Shown: positions 17,084-29,813, counted from the stretch's first letter. The stretch: 64,000 nucleotides of DNA from Pseudomonas sp. Irchel 3H7 (GCF_900187605.1 NZ_FYEA01000002.1:551904-615903), one strand, 5' to 3'. Notes: generated by a model from the letters alone, not told the origin. Made by a program: numbers and translations.

Positions 17084-18640
17084 TTACGCGGACTTCCGAT
17101 CGTTATTGTTATGGCTGCCAGGCTGGCTGAGGGCGGCGGCGAGCACTTGTTCTTGCGTCAGTTCATGGTTGACGAAGTCGCCACGCAACTGGCCTTCGCC
17201 GATCACCAGCACGCGGTCGGACACGCCGAGCACTTCGGCCAGTTCCGACGAGACCATGATGATCGACACGCCGGCGGCGGCCAGCGCGCCCATCAACTTG
17301 TAGATTTCGTATTTGGCGCCGACGTCCACGCCTCGGGTCGGCTCGTCGAGAATCAACACCCGGGGTTTGGCCAGCAGCATCTTCGCCAGCACGGCTTTTT
17401 GTTGATTGCCACCCGACAGGCTGGTGATCGGCAGGAACGGGCTGGCGGTTTTGAGATGCAGGCGCGAGATTTCCCGATCGATGCTGCCCAGTTCGGCTTC
17501 GGCATCAATGCGGGTCAGTTTTGAGTAGTTGTCCAGCACGGCGAGGGTGATGTTCTGGCCGACGCCCAGATCCGGAATGATGCCTTGGCGCTTGCGGTCC
17601 TCCGGCACCAAGCACAGGCCGGCACGGATGGACTTGAGCGGCGTGCGGGTATCGATGGGTTGGCCATCGAGCCAGACTTCGCCCTCGTGGCGACCGGGGT
17701 AAGCGCCGTACAGTGCGGTCACCAGTTCGGTACGCCCGGCACCGACCAGCCCGGCAATGCCGAGGATTTCGCCGCGCTTGAGCACGAAGGAAATATCGTC
17801 GACCCGTTTGCGCTTGGGATTGTCGACGTCGTAGCAGGTGATGTGGCGGGCCTCGAAAATCACTTCGCCGATGTCGTGCGGCTCACTGGGGTAGAGGTTG
17901 CTCATTTCGCGGCCGACCATCTGCGTGATGATCTGCGCAATGTCCATGTCGGCCATGGCGGTGGTAGCGATGTGTTTGCCGTCGCGGATCACCGAAATGG
18001 TGTCGCACACAGCAGCCACTTCATCGAGCTTGTGCGAGATGTAGACGCAGGCAACGCCTTTGGCTTTGAGGTCGCGGATGATGTCCAGCAATACCTCGAT
18101 TTCCGAACGGCTCAAGGCTGATGAAGGCTCGTCGAGGATCAGCAGTCGGGCCTTTTTATTGAGGGCCTTGGCGATTTCCACCAGTTGCTGATAGCCGCCG
18201 CCGTACTGCGACACCGGCAGCGCTACGTTCATGTCGGGGACTTTCAATTCGCGCATCAGCGCTTCGGCGCGGTGGATCATCGCCGGGTAATTCATGCGTC
18301 CGCCGGGCAGCGTCAGTTCATGGCCCATGAAAATGTTTTCGGCCACCGACAGGTCGGGCACCAGCGTCAGCTCCTGGTGAATGATGACGATACCGGCGGC
18401 TTCCGTTTCACTGATCGATTGCGCCCTGAGCGGTTGCCCGTCCCAGAGGATTTCACCGTCCCAGGTGCCGTGGGGGTAGACCGCCGAAAGGATTTTCATC
18501 AGCGTGGATTTGCCGGCGCCATTCTCGCCGCACAGGCCAACGCACTCGCCGGGCCTGACCTTGATGTCGATGCCGTTGAGGGCTTTGACACCGCCGAAGG
18601 TTTTGACGATGCCGTTCATTTGCAGCAGATAGTCGGACAT
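17084..18640 (-). CDS. xylG: Xylose ABC transporter ATP-binding protein
   Basis: A 518-residue protein with two fused ABC ATPase domains, typical of the RbsA/XylG/MglA family. The first has Walker [10 protein letters not shown] at 38-46 and Walker [12 protein letters not shown]. The second has the degenerate loop [10 protein letters not shown], the signature [15 protein letters not shown] and Walker [16 protein letters not shown]. It energises D-xylose uptake through XylH. A palindromic REP pair lies between this gene and xylF upstream in the transcript. Confidence 0.93.
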   Translation of the reverse strand: MSDYLLQMNGIVKTFGGVKALNGIDIKVRPGECVGLCGENGAGKSTLMKILSAVYPHGTWDGEILWDGQPLRAQSISETEAAGIVIIHQELTLVPDLSVAENIFMGHELTLPGGRMNYPAMIHRAEALMRELKVPDMNVALPVSQYGGGYQQLVEIAKALNKKARLLILDEPSSALSRSEIEVLLDIIRDLKAKGVACVYISHKLDEVAAVCDTISVIRDGKHIATTAMADMDIAQIITQMVGREMSNLYPSEPHDIGEVIFEARHITCYDVDNPKRKRVDDISFVLKRGEILGIAGLVGAGRTELVTALYGAYPGRHEGEVWLDGQPIDTRTPLKSIRAGLCLVPEDRKRQGIIPDLGVGQNITLAVLDNYSKLTRIDAEAELGSIDREISRLHLKTASPFLPITSLSGGNQQKAVLAKMLLAKPRVLILDEPTRGVDVGAKYEIYKLMGALAAAGVSIIMVSSELAEVLGVSDRVLVIGEGQLRGDFVNHELTQEQVLAAALSQPGSHNNNDRKSA

Positions 18641-18680
18641 GGACAGGGCTCGTATATCAAAGACTCACACACCACGAAAC

Positions 18681-18772
18681 CTGTGGGAGTGAGCTTGCTC
18701 GCGAAAGCGTCGGTTCAGACAATGCTTCGTTGACTGACACAACGCCTTCGCGAGCAGGCTCGCTCCCACAAG
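18681..18772. repeat. REP pair (inverted palindromic repeat) between xylF and xylG
   Basis: Two inverted arms, CTGTGGGAGTGAGCTTGCTC at 18681 and GAGCAGGCTCGCTCCCACA ending near 18771, separated by about 33 bases. The GAGCnnGCTCGC core is the common Pseudomonas REP type and recurs at 41890 and 59136. It lies in the 152-bp gap between the binding-protein gene and the ATPase gene of one operon. Confidence 0.8.
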
Positions 18773-18792
18773 GGTTTTCGCATTACCGGAGA

Positions 18793-19794
18793 TCACTTCC
18801 CGGCGATTTGCGCCTTGGTGTAGAAGCCGTCCTGTTCGAGCAGGTCGATGTTGTCCTTGGTCAGCGGGGTTGGCGTGAGCAGGATGGTGTCGACCTTTTT
18901 GCTGCCGTTGTCGTACTGCGAACTGAAGGCGGGTTTTTCGTTGCGTGCCAGTTGTACCGAGAGCTTCGCCGCTTCGGTGGCGATGAGTTTCAGTGGCTTG
19001 TACACGGTCATGGTTTGCGTGCCGGCGATCACACGTTTGACTGCGGCAAGGTCAGCATCCTGTCCGGAAATCGGCACCTTGCCGGCCAGTTGCTGCGCCG
19101 CCAGTGCCTGAATGGCTCCGCCGGCCGTGGCGTCGTTGGAAGCGACGATGCCGTCGATTTTGTTGTCGTTGCGGGTCAGGGCGTTTTCAACAATGCTCAG
19201 CGCTTCGGTCGGGTTCCATTCCTTCACCCACTGCTGGCCGACGATCTTGATATCGCCCTTGTCGATGGCCGGTTGCAGCACTTTCATCTGGCCTTCGCGG
19301 AGGATTTTGGCGTTGTTGTCGGTGGGCGCACCACCGAGCAAAAAGTAATTACCCTTGGGCGCCGCTTTCAGCACACCGCTGGCCTGCATCTCGCCGACCT
19401 TTTCGTTATCGAAGGAAATGTAGGCGTCGACATCAGCGTTGAGAATCAGCCGATCATAGGACACGACTTTGATTCCGGCTTTCTTCGCTTCGGCCACCGC
19501 GTTGGTCAGCACTGTGGCGTTGAACGGCACGATGACGATGACATCGACACCCCGAGAAATCAGGTTTTCGATCTGGGAAATCTGTTTCTGCTCGTTGGCA
19601 TCGGCCGACTGTACGAAGACCTTGGCGTCCATTTTTTCTGCTGCCGCAACGAAGTAGTCACGGTCACGCGACCAGCGTTCCAAGCGCAGGTCATCAATGG
19701 AGAAACCGATTTTCGGGTGGGCAGCGTCAGCCAGCACCGGCAGAGACAGCAAGGCCAGGGCAGTGGCCAATAGCGTGCGTTTTACGTTCTTCAT
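18793..19794 (-). CDS. xylF: D-xylose-binding periplasmic protein
   Basis: A 333-residue periplasmic binding protein. The N-terminus MKNVKRTLLATALALLSLPVLADA is a standard Sec signal peptide, and the mature part begins HPKIGFSIDDLRLERW, as in XylF. Further family segments are GVDVIVIVPFNA and VASNDATAGGAIQAL. It captures D-xylose and delivers it to XylGH. The ATG at 19794 is chosen because it starts the signal peptide; a longer frame upstream has no such feature. An A-rich Hfq/Crc-like motif lies just before its ribosome site. REP hairpins follow the gene. Confidence 0.93.
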   Translation of the reverse strand: MKNVKRTLLATALALLSLPVLADAAHPKIGFSIDDLRLERWSRDRDYFVAAAEKMDAKVFVQSADANEQKQISQIENLISRGVDVIVIVPFNATVLTNAVAEAKKAGIKVVSYDRLILNADVDAYISFDNEKVGEMQASGVLKAAPKGNYFLLGGAPTDNNAKILREGQMKVLQPAIDKGDIKIVGQQWVKEWNPTEALSIVENALTRNDNKIDGIVASNDATAGGAIQALAAQQLAGKVPISGQDADLAAVKRVIAGTQTMTVYKPLKLIATEAAKLSVQLARNEKPAFSSQYDNGSKKVDTILLTPTPLTKDNIDLLEQDGFYTKAQIAGK

Positions 19795-19805
19795 AGTGGG
19801 GCGTC

Positions 19806-19821
19806 CTTTTATTGTTGTTGG
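19806..19821 (-). promoter_or_regulatory. Putative Hfq/Crc binding motif at the xylF translation start
   Basis: On the minus strand this reads CCAACAACAATAAAAG, an A-rich ARN-repeat sequence directly before GGAC of the ribosome site. It fits the AAnAAnAA motif bound by Hfq with Crc in Pseudomonas catabolite repression. It is read by eye only. Confidence 0.55.
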
Positions 19822-19943
19822 AAAGACACGGCCTGACGATGAGTATCGGGCTGGTAAAACTGTAGAGAATCCGCAGACGCCGCAGAAACAGAATTGTCGT
19901 AGAAATGTCACCGCGTCGATGCGCCCGCAGATTCCCCGTGTGA

Positions 19944-21260
19944 TCAGCGATAGATAAACCGGTTGACGATGTTCTCGAGCCTTTCCTGGCGGCCGCTGAC
20001 GGCTTGCGGGTTCAACTCGTTGGTGAACGCGTGCTCAGCCAACGACTCAAGGTTGAAGTCACCCGCCATCACCGCCTGGCCGAACGGCTGCTGCCAACCG
20101 GCGTAGCGTTGATCCTTGAGCCGTTGCAGCTCGTCGTTGTGCACCATGGCCGCTGCGCGCTCCAGAGACAGGGCGAGAACGTCCATGGCACCGACATGGC
20201 CATGGAACAGATCAATCTGATCAAGGCTTTGCCGGCGAACCTTGGAGTCGAAGTTGAACCCGCCATTCTTGAAGCCGCCGGCCTTAAGGATTTCATAGGT
20301 GGCCAGGGTCATTTCTTCGACGCTGTTGGGGAACTGGTCGGTGTCCCAACCGTTTTGCGGATCACCGCGGTTGGCGTCGATGCTGCCGAAAATTCCCAGT
20401 GAGACGGCCGTCGCGATCTCGTGATGGAAACTATGCCCGGCCAGGGTCGCGTGGTTGGCCTCGATGTTGACCTTGATTTCGTGCTCCAGCCCGAACTGCT
20501 GGAGAAAGCCGAACACGGTGGCGCTGTCGTAATCGTATTGGTGTTTGGTCGGCTCCTGCGGTTTGGGCTCGATCAGCAGGTCGCCGGTGAAACCGATCTT
20601 GTGCTTGTGCTCGACCACCATGCGCATAAAGCGGCCCAGCTGTTCGCGTTCACGCTTCAAGTCCGTGTTGAGCAGGGTTTCGTAGCCTTCGCGGCCGCCC
20701 CACAACACGTAGTTGGCGCCTTTAAGGCGATGGGTCGCGTTCATGGCGCTGAACACTTGCGCTGCGGCGCAGGCGAACACTTCCGGATCCGGGTTGCTCG
20801 CGGCGCCGGCAGCGAAACGCGGGTTGCTGAAGCAGTTGGCGGTGCCCCACAGCAGCTTGATGCCGCTGGCTTCCTGGTGTTGCTCGAGGTGATCGACCAT
20901 TTGCGCGAAGTGGTTGCGGTACTCCCTTAAAGACTGACCTTCCGGGGCGACATCGGTGTCATGGAAGCAGTAATAGTCGATACCCAGTTTGGAGAAAAAT
21001 TCGAAAGCGGCTGCCGCTTTGCCGATGGCCAGTTCCATCGGGTCGCCGGCGTGTTGCCAAGGGCGCTTGAACGTCCCCGCGCCGAACACATCGGAACCCG
21101 GCCAGACGAACGTGTGCCAGTAACAGGCGGCCATTCGCAGGTGTTCGCGCATGGGTTTGCCGAGGATGAGTTTGTCGGCGTCGTAGTGACGAAAGGATAG
21201 GGGAGAATCGCTGTCTGGACCTTCGAAGCGAATCGCATCGACATCGGGGAAATACTGCAT
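19944..21260 (-). CDS. xylA: Xylose isomerase
   Basis: A 438-residue enzyme that converts D-xylose to D-xylulose in the cytoplasm. Family features include the catalytic-His segment [13 protein letters not shown], the metal ligands in [18 protein letters not shown], and [17 protein letters not shown] with further ligands. The ATG at 21260 ([14 protein letters not shown]) gives the family N-terminus and follows an AAGGACAAGG ribosome site. It is the first gene of the minus-strand xylAFGH unit and is divergent from xylR. No xylulokinase gene is visible nearby, so that step is encoded elsewhere. Confidence 0.96.
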   Translation of the reverse strand: MQYFPDVDAIRFEGPDSDSPLSFRHYDADKLILGKPMREHLRMAACYWHTFVWPGSDVFGAGTFKRPWQHAGDPMELAIGKAAAAFEFFSKLGIDYYCFHDTDVAPEGQSLREYRNHFAQMVDHLEQHQEASGIKLLWGTANCFSNPRFAAGAASNPDPEVFACAAAQVFSAMNATHRLKGANYVLWGGREGYETLLNTDLKREREQLGRFMRMVVEHKHKIGFTGDLLIEPKPQEPTKHQYDYDSATVFGFLQQFGLEHEIKVNIEANHATLAGHSFHHEIATAVSLGIFGSIDANRGDPQNGWDTDQFPNSVEEMTLATYEILKAGGFKNGGFNFDSKVRRQSLDQIDLFHGHVGAMDVLALSLERAAAMVHNDELQRLKDQRYAGWQQPFGQAVMAGDFNLESLAEHAFTNELNPQAVSGRQERLENIVNRFIYR

Positions 21261-21270
21261 GGACCTTGTC

Positions 21271-21282
21271 CTTGTTGTTCTT
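21271..21282 (-). promoter_or_regulatory. Putative Hfq/Crc binding motif at the xylA translation start
   Basis: The minus strand reads AAGAACAACAAG, four ARN triplets in a row, overlapping the xylA ribosome site. Together with the similar motif before xylF it suggests translational catabolite repression of xylose use. The motif was found by eye. Confidence 0.55.
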
Positions 21283-21435
21283 GGCGGTGTCTCGATACTA
21301 GCAACGGCCCTGACCCTGCTGATTATGAAAAACATCAACACCGAGTGCGATTTTGCGTATTGAGCTTCGTCGCCCAGGCGCCTAGTCTGTGCCAATCGCC
21401 TCTGTAAAAAGGGGCCCGGGACAAGCATAAAAACA

Positions 21436-22617
21436 ATGAAAACCGTACCGCCTGTTCACCGCATCGCTCTGTTGTTCAACGGCAGCAAGATCTACGACCG
21501 TGGGATCATCAGCGGCATCGGCAACTACCTGAGCAGCACCCGCGCCTCCTGGGACCTGTTTCTCGAAGAGGACTTTCTCTGTCGTTTGAAAGGCATCGAG
21601 CGCTGGCAGGGTGACGGGATCATTGCCGATTTCGACGATCCGCTGATTGGCGAGGCGCTGGCCGATATCCAGATGCCGGTGGTGGCGGTAGGGGGCTCGT
21701 ACGAGGACAAACGCGCCTACCCGAAAGCGATTCCCTACGTCGCCACCGATAACAACGCGCTGATGACGCTGGCCTACAAGCATCTGATCGAGGCGGGACT
21801 GCAGCGCTTTGCCTGCTTCAGCCTGCCGGAAGCGCAAGCCAATCGCTGGGCGCAGGAGCGGGAAAAAGCCTTTCGCAAACTAATGAAGCGCGACGGCCTG
21901 CACGGCGAAATCTATCGCGGCATGGGCACCAGCGCACCGCTGTGGGACAGCGCCGTCGAACAGTTGATCGCCTGGCTGCAAAGCCTGCCCAAACCCATCG
22001 GCATCATCGCCGTCAGCGACGCCCGCGCGCGCCAGTTGCTGCAAGCCTGCCTGACCGCTGGCATTGCCGTGCCGGAGCAGGTGGCACTGATCGGCATCGA
22101 CAATGATCCGCTGACCCGCAGCCTGACCCGAGTGCCGCTGAGCTCGGTTATTCAGGGCACGGAAACCATGGGCCGTACCGCCGCGCAACTGCTCCACCAG
22201 ATGCTGCACGGCATGCCATCTACCGGTACGCAGATCCTGATCCCGCCGGATGCTGTGAACGTGCAGGTGTCGAGTTTGCACCAGCCATTGGGTAATCCCT
22301 ACGTCATGCAGGCGCTGCTGTTCATCCGCCAATATGCTTGCCAAGGCATTAAAACGGCGCAGGTGGCGGCTTATGTTGGTGTTTCGCGTTCGTCACTTGA
22401 AGCGCATTTTCGTGCTGAGCGAGGCTGTAGCGTGCATGACGAGATTTTGCGTTTCAAATTGGCAGCGGCGACTAGCGGCCTTAAAGATGCAGATTCAGTG
22501 ATTGCCGACGTTGCGCGCAGTTGTGGGTTTAAATCTGCGCAGTATCTGCACACGGTGTTTCGGCGGGAGTTTGGCTGCACGCCGCGGGAGTATCAGCAAG
22601 GAGCAGGGATGCACTAA
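21436..22617 (+). CDS. xylR: Xylose operon transcriptional activator
   Basis: A 393-residue regulator of the XylR type. An N-terminal LacI/periplasmic-binding-like sensor ([50 protein letters not shown]) is joined to a C-terminal AraC helix-turn-helix pair ([21 protein letters not shown], then [20 protein letters not shown]). It should bind D-xylose and activate xylAFGH. It is divergent from xylA across 175 bp, which must hold both promoters and the XylR operators, though I could not pick out the operators with confidence. Confidence 0.93.
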   Translation: MKTVPPVHRIALLFNGSKIYDRGIISGIGNYLSSTRASWDLFLEEDFLCRLKGIERWQGDGIIADFDDPLIGEALADIQMPVVAVGGSYEDKRAYPKAIPYVATDNNALMTLAYKHLIEAGLQRFACFSLPEAQANRWAQEREKAFRKLMKRDGLHGEIYRGMGTSAPLWDSAVEQLIAWLQSLPKPIGIIAVSDARARQLLQACLTAGIAVPEQVALIGIDNDPLTRSLTRVPLSSVIQGTETMGRTAAQLLHQMLHGMPSTGTQILIPPDAVNVQVSSLHQPLGNPYVMQALLFIRQYACQGIKTAQVAAYVGVSRSSLEAHFRAERGCSVHDEILRFKLAAATSGLKDADSVIADVARSCGFKSAQYLHTVFRREFGCTPREYQQGAGMH

Positions 22618-22758
22618 TGGAATGGCGGAAATGAGGTTAGAGTAGCTATAGCCACAAAGCCTCGTGTGCTTCGCAAATTGCGTCTCCCGCACAGAAGTGC
22701 TGCTAAAGGACGTTGATATTGATGTCAATCAGCGTTGCCTTAGCTGCGGTGCGCCGAT

Positions 22759-23817
22759 TCACTGGTCCAGCAAAAAACGCTCAATTTCCTCAACGGTACT
22801 GCGCGCCGTTCGGGTCACGCCGATCAGTGTCGCTGAAGCGGCGCCAGTCCAGTCGCCATAACCCACCAGCCACAAACGCGGTTCCTGAATCGAATGCGTA
22901 CCTTTGACAGCCACGCGCCCGTCGGCGGAGCACACGCCCAGTGATTCCAGATAGCCGAGGGCAGGGCGGAAGCCGGTGCACCAGATCACCGCGTCGACCG
23001 GCGTTTGTGAGCCATCAGCCCAAGTCACGCCGGTCTCGGTGAAGCGCAGGAACGGCCGAACCGCGTGCAACACGCCGCGCTCCCGAGCCTCGACAACTGG
23101 CGGCACCATCACGATATCGCCCAAGCCGCCAACCGGGTTTTCAATGACCATGCCGGCCAGCTGCGCTTTCCAGCGCTCGGTGGCGCGTTCGAAGAGCACG
23201 CGTCCATCAACGTCATCGGCAAGAAACTCTGGCGGCTGCGGAGTGACCCAGGTGGCATCGGCCACTTGCGAGACTTCAGCGAGGATCTGTGCACCGGAAT
23301 TGCCACCACCTACCACCAGGACTTTTTTTCCGGCAAACGGTTTGGCGTTAACGTAGTGGGCCGAATGCAATTGCTGGCCGGTAAAGGTTTCGCTGCCGGG
23401 GTAATGCGGCAGGTAAGGATGGCGCCAGGTGCCGGTCGCGCTGACCACGGTGCGGGCCAGCCAACTGCGACCTTGGGCTTTTACGTTGAGGTGATTGCCC
23501 CGACGTTCAATAGCGTTGACCCAGTAGGGCCGTTCGACAGGAAATTGGTAGCGTTGCTCATACTGACGCAGGTAGTCGACTACGTCGTCGCGACTGGGGT
23601 AACCGTCAGTGACCGGAGGCATCATCCAACCGGCGATGGAGCTCCAGGTCGACGGTGAAAACAGTCGCAGGGAATCCCAGCCATGTCGCCACGCGCCACC
23701 CGGTGCTGCTTCGGCATCAATAATCACAAAGGAACGCCCGGTACGGCGCAGGAAGTAAGCCACGGCGAGTGCGGACTGGCCACCGCCAATAATCGCGACA
23801 TCCACTTCGGCAGGCAT
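22759..23817 (-). CDS. ArsO-like NAD(P)/FAD-dependent monooxygenase
   Basis: A 352-residue flavoprotein with two dinucleotide folds: [20 protein letters not shown] at the start (FAD) and [17 protein letters not shown] near residue 170 (NADPH). Between them is [16 protein letters not shown], and the C-terminal part has [16 protein letters not shown]. This arrangement matches flavin-containing monooxygenase-like proteins named ArsO when they lie in arsenic operons. Here no arsenic gene is nearby, so the name reflects similarity only. AAGGA precedes the ATG. A broken VIT-family stub lies directly upstream on the same strand, so the flank appears rearranged. Confidence 0.78.
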   Translation of the reverse strand: MPAEVDVAIIGGGQSALAVAYFLRRTGRSFVIIDAEAAPGGAWRHGWDSLRLFSPSTWSSIAGWMMPPVTDGYPSRDDVVDYLRQYEQRYQFPVERPYWVNAIERRGNHLNVKAQGRSWLARTVVSATGTWRHPYLPHYPGSETFTGQQLHSAHYVNAKPFAGKKVLVVGGGNSGAQILAEVSQVADATWVTPQPPEFLADDVDGRVLFERATERWKAQLAGMVIENPVGGLGDIVMVPPVVEARERGVLHAVRPFLRFTETGVTWADGSQTPVDAVIWCTGFRPALGYLESLGVCSADGRVAVKGTHSIQEPRLWLVGYGDWTGAASATLIGVTRTARSTVEEIERFLLDQ

Positions 23818-23846
23818 GAGGAATCCTTGGGTCAGCGAGGTTCAGG

Positions 23847-23987
23847 TTAAGTTAATCCATTTGAAGCGGACGTTTGTTGATGTTGCTCAAGCGGAGGCTT
23901 TCTAAACCAAGCCCGGAACAGTGATACTCCCAGAACGGCGGCGCGCAGCCAGCCGATACGATCGCTGCGATGAGATTCGGTGTTCAT
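23847..23987 (-). pseudogene. Truncated VIT (CCC1/VIT1)-family iron/manganese transporter, N-terminal stub
   Basis: A 46-codon frame begins MNTESHRSDRIGWLRAAVLG, which matches the conserved N-terminus of bacterial VIT-family proteins (HRS.RIGWLRAAVLGANDGIVSTA). After this Gly the similarity ends abruptly and unrelated residues (VSLFRAWFRKPP) run to the stop. The rest of the gene, normally about 230 residues with several membrane helices, is missing. The break lies close to the recombinase remnants that follow, which suggests a deletion or insertion event here. No strong ribosome site is visible. Confidence 0.65.
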
Positions 23988-24153
23988 GGTTTAGCGGGAC
24001 TTACTGTCTTTGTATGGGTCAATTGATATGATTTAACATAATATACATTACACGTAAGACGAGCATGTTCGTGTGTGTTGCGTTACACAGGAAATTACCT
24101 AGGCTCAACTGCAACGCTTCCTACCATAAGGAGCAGCTTCAGCTGTTGCGCTT
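23988..24153. other. AT-rich gap between the VIT stub and the recombinase remnant
   Basis: This stretch is much richer in A and T than the rest of the window (for example the AACATAATATACATTACAC area near 24035-24053). It repeats TTACAC twice about 30 bases apart. AAGGAG at 24131 lies too far from the ATG at 24154 for a standard ribosome site. It may hold the promoter or an end of a decayed mobile element. I cannot define element ends. Confidence 0.4.
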
Positions 24154-25362
24154 ATGCCTGTTGTTCATTTGAAAGACATTTCCGTGCCCTCCGGACTCGT
24201 TGGTTGGTTGTTGACCGATGACCGTGGACGACCACGCTATTGGTCGACAGTCTGGTCTGCACTGGACGGTGCGAGCTTGGCGCCGTCCACACTACGAACC
24301 CAATTGTCCGTGATCGAACAGCTGTACCAGTCGGCCAGACGGCTGTACCAGGCTGACTGCCTTGATTGCTTGATTGCGGAGCTCAAATTCGATGAGCTTG
24401 AAGCCTGTCTTGAGACGTTTTTTATCACAGCCAGAAATCATGGTGCCCAGACTGCCGCCAACTACCATCCCAACTGGCGTGTGGCCTACGTTTTCGTCAA
24501 AAGTTGTGTTCAGCGTCTGGTGAAAAGTCATGCCGATACTGACATGCTTTGGCTGCTGAGCATGCGCCTGGAGCGTCTGGAGAAACTGTTTGACTAGCTG
24601 GGTATGGCGCCCGCGCCGCCGGCAGAAATTGTCCGAGCGTTGCCAAGCCCAGTGCTGGATGAGTTTTACCAGATCATTGATCCGTACTCGGTTCGCAATC
24701 CCTTTAGAAACAGTACGTTACGCTGGCGCAATTACGTATTGTGCCTACTCATGTTGCATCTTGGATTACGCCGCGGTGAAACCCTCGTGCTGCCTATGGA
24801 TGCATTAAAAAGCGAAAAACGCTTCACCCCGACCGTAGAAACTGTGAACTGGCTGAACGTCGGCGACAATCCGTATCAGCGTGATCCGCGCCAAGAACAG
24901 CCCAGCCTAAAAAACAACAATGCCGCCCGGCAGCTGCCTGTGCCGCCAGCGTTGGCCAGCCTCATCAGGACCTTTGTCGAGAGCTACCGACCCTCGACCC
25001 GACACAGCTACTTATTTTCCTCGCTGGAAGGCAATCCACTATCATTACGCCAGGTCAATGGTATTTTTGTCACCATCACAGGTGAGCTCACCACTGAAGC
25101 GCGCCAAACACTTCAGCAGTATCGCGGGGCCGGCCGCATTACACCGCACGATATGAGGCATACGTGTGCGACTGTCAGGCTTCATCAATTTGTAGAAAAT
25201 GGCGACGACCTCGAGATGGCAATCCAGAGACTGCGAGCTTTTTTTGGCTGGGCCCGCACCTCGGATATGCCACGACGGTACGCACGAGCTTTTTTTGAGG
25301 ATCGCTTAGCCACCATTTGGAACCATGCATTTGACGTCCATGTCAGCCATCTGCGCTCCTAA
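24154..25362 (+). pseudogene. Tyrosine recombinase interrupted by an in-frame amber codon
   Basis: Two frames, 24154-24597 and 24604-25362, are in the same phase and separated only by TAG at 24595-24597 and two sense codons. Read through, they give a single protein of about 402 residues. The second half has the tyrosine-recombinase catalytic set: Arg in LGLRRGETL, HDMRH (His-x-x-Arg), and a terminal RRYARAFF segment with the likely nucleophile Tyr. The usual second His is replaced by Trp in FFGWARTSD, as in some subfamilies. The first half would be the SAM-like arm/core-binding part. TAG at a site reading LFD-stop-LG could come from CAG by one C-to-T change. It was probably once part of a tandem-recombinase element. 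Confidence 0.75.
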
Positions 25363-25385
25363 AGGGACAGATGAAGGAGCAACGC

Positions 25386-25823
25386 ATGCAGCGGAGTCAG
25401 TCGGGCTTTCTTGGTAACGCAAAACTGCTAGAGGCGTTGGCTCCCCTGCCTCCCCTGCCCTCTGTAATCCGTTATTGGGATGATTTTGCAGACTGCTGGA
25501 AAACCATAAGAAATCCCGAGGAAAACGCATGGTCCTTTGAGGTTAATGGTGAGTTCCTAGAGTTTGATTTCAGTTCCTTTGACGGAGAATTGATACACCT
25601 AATGAAGTTGTGGCTTGCTCGTTCCGTCTCTGAATTGGCAGGCGCAACAATCAAAATGTATTTCCAGGCACTTCAGAAGCTCGATAATAGCCTTATATAT
25701 ACGACGCTAGACCTCTCACTAACCCTGCCCCTGAGTGTCGATGCTAAGTGGCGACGCGAAATAGTTACGGCGTGTAATAACCATCAACTATGCGCGCTAA
25801 AATCGCTACTGTTATTTTGTTGA
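25386..25823 (+). pseudogene. N-terminal fragment of a second integrase-like protein
   Basis: AAGGAG at 25371-25378 precedes an ATG at 25386 by a good distance and opens a frame starting MQRSQSGFLGNAKLLEAL. It ends at TGA 25821 after about 145 residues. In the same phase the frame continues without stops to about 25967 (VHLIVYERSARNGADIDEFF and onward), so this TGA may also be a nonsense mutation. The segment SELAGATIKMYFQALQKLDN looks like the N-terminal helical part of integrases, but no catalytic domain remains before the next gene. It follows the first recombinase by 23 bases, an operon-like spacing seen in elements with recombinases in tandem. The family assignment is tentative. Confidence 0.45.
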
Positions 25824-25963
25824 GTCCATCTGATCGTCTATGAAAGAAGCGCTCGCAACGGAGCTGATATCGATGAGTTCTTCTCGCTCGGCCATCAAGG
25901 GCTTCTGAATTTGATGGCGGCGATTTTCCCTATATCAGCGACTCAAGGGCTTTCCTCTGGAAC

Positions 25964-26713
25964 CTAAGCACTCAGCTGCTTAAACCAGTCAAGACTCTCA
26001 ACGGTAGTTCCAGAAGGACGGTATTCACATCCGATCCATCCTGCGTAGCCGCGCTGCTCCAGCGCCGCGAACAAGGCAGCAAAGTCGATACTCCCCGTTC
26101 CCGGCTCGTGACGACCCGGGCAATCGGCTATTTGCACATGCACGGTTCTGTCATAGAAACGCGCCAGCACATCGGCTGCATCTCCGGTCAAAAGCTGCGC
26201 ATGGTAAAGATCAAGAATCAGCCCGACACTCGGGAAGGTCTCCAGTACCTGTTGTGCCTTGCTGAAGTCAGACATGTAATAGCCCGGCATCGCCTCCGCG
26301 CTGATCACTTCGATCAGCGGCCGCAGCCCCTGGTCTTCCAAGTACTTGACCGCATATTCCAGGTTGCCCGCGTAGGTTCGCTCAGCGTCATTCTGCGTGG
26401 TAACGCCCGACATGATGTGGACATCCGCACACGCCAAGGTCTTTGCGTAGCGGGCGGCCTGGAGCAACCCGTCACGAAACTCCTCTCCCCTGCCCTGTAA
26501 CGCGGCGATGCCTTTGGTCACGCCAGCCGGGGCGGCGAACTGAATCAACGGCAAACTGTATTGGGCTAGATGGTCGGCAAGCAGACTGGCGTCGAATTCG
26601 TACGGTGACGGGAACTCCACTGCCCGGAAACCGGCGGCTGCGGCGGCTTCGATGCGTTGTAGAAAAGGCAATTCATTGAATTGGAAGCCGAGATGAGCAT
26701 TGAACTTGAGCAT
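25964..26713 (-). CDS. Hydroxypyruvate isomerase-like protein (Hyi/OtnI family)
   Basis: A 249-residue TIM-barrel sugar isomerase. Family segments visible are MLKFNAHLGFQFNELPFLQRI at the start (split here as MLKFNAHLG and FNELPFLQRI), PLIEVISAEAMPGYYM with the metal-binding Glu, LILDLYHAQLL, HVQIADCPGRHEPGTG and IGCEYRPSG. Members interconvert hydroxypyruvate and tartronate semialdehyde or act on 2-oxo-tetronates. The ATG at 26713 matches the family N-terminus; longer in-frame starts exist but lack support. It lies 93 bp after the sucrose-type porin gene on the same strand. The usual partners (kinase, dehydrogenase, aldolase of the tetronate pathway) are absent, so its role here is unclear. 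Confidence 0.8.
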   Translation of the reverse strand: MLKFNAHLGFQFNELPFLQRIEAAAAAGFRAVEFPSPYEFDASLLADHLAQYSLPLIQFAAPAGVTKGIAALQGRGEEFRDGLLQAARYAKTLACADVHIMSGVTTQNDAERTYAGNLEYAVKYLEDQGLRPLIEVISAEAMPGYYMSDFSKAQQVLETFPSVGLILDLYHAQLLTGDAADVLARFYDRTVHVQIADCPGRHEPGTGSIDFAALFAALEQRGYAGWIGCEYRPSGTTVESLDWFKQLSA

Positions 26714-26806
26714 TGGGTAATCATCCATCCTGGGAAGAAACGACATCATTAGCCTGGAGCATCCTTTGCCGCTCCAGCACTGCACTATCGCAAGTGCGTT
26801 CAACAA

Positions 26807-29813
<3,007 letters not shown>

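Noticed and set aside
21261..21435. XylR operators between xylA and xylR
   Set aside because: Operators are expected here, but I could not find a convincing pair of direct repeats, so none is listed.
22664..22907. Two short plus-strand frames of about 65 codons
   Set aside because: They overlap the end of the ArsO-like gene and lack ribosome sites and family features.
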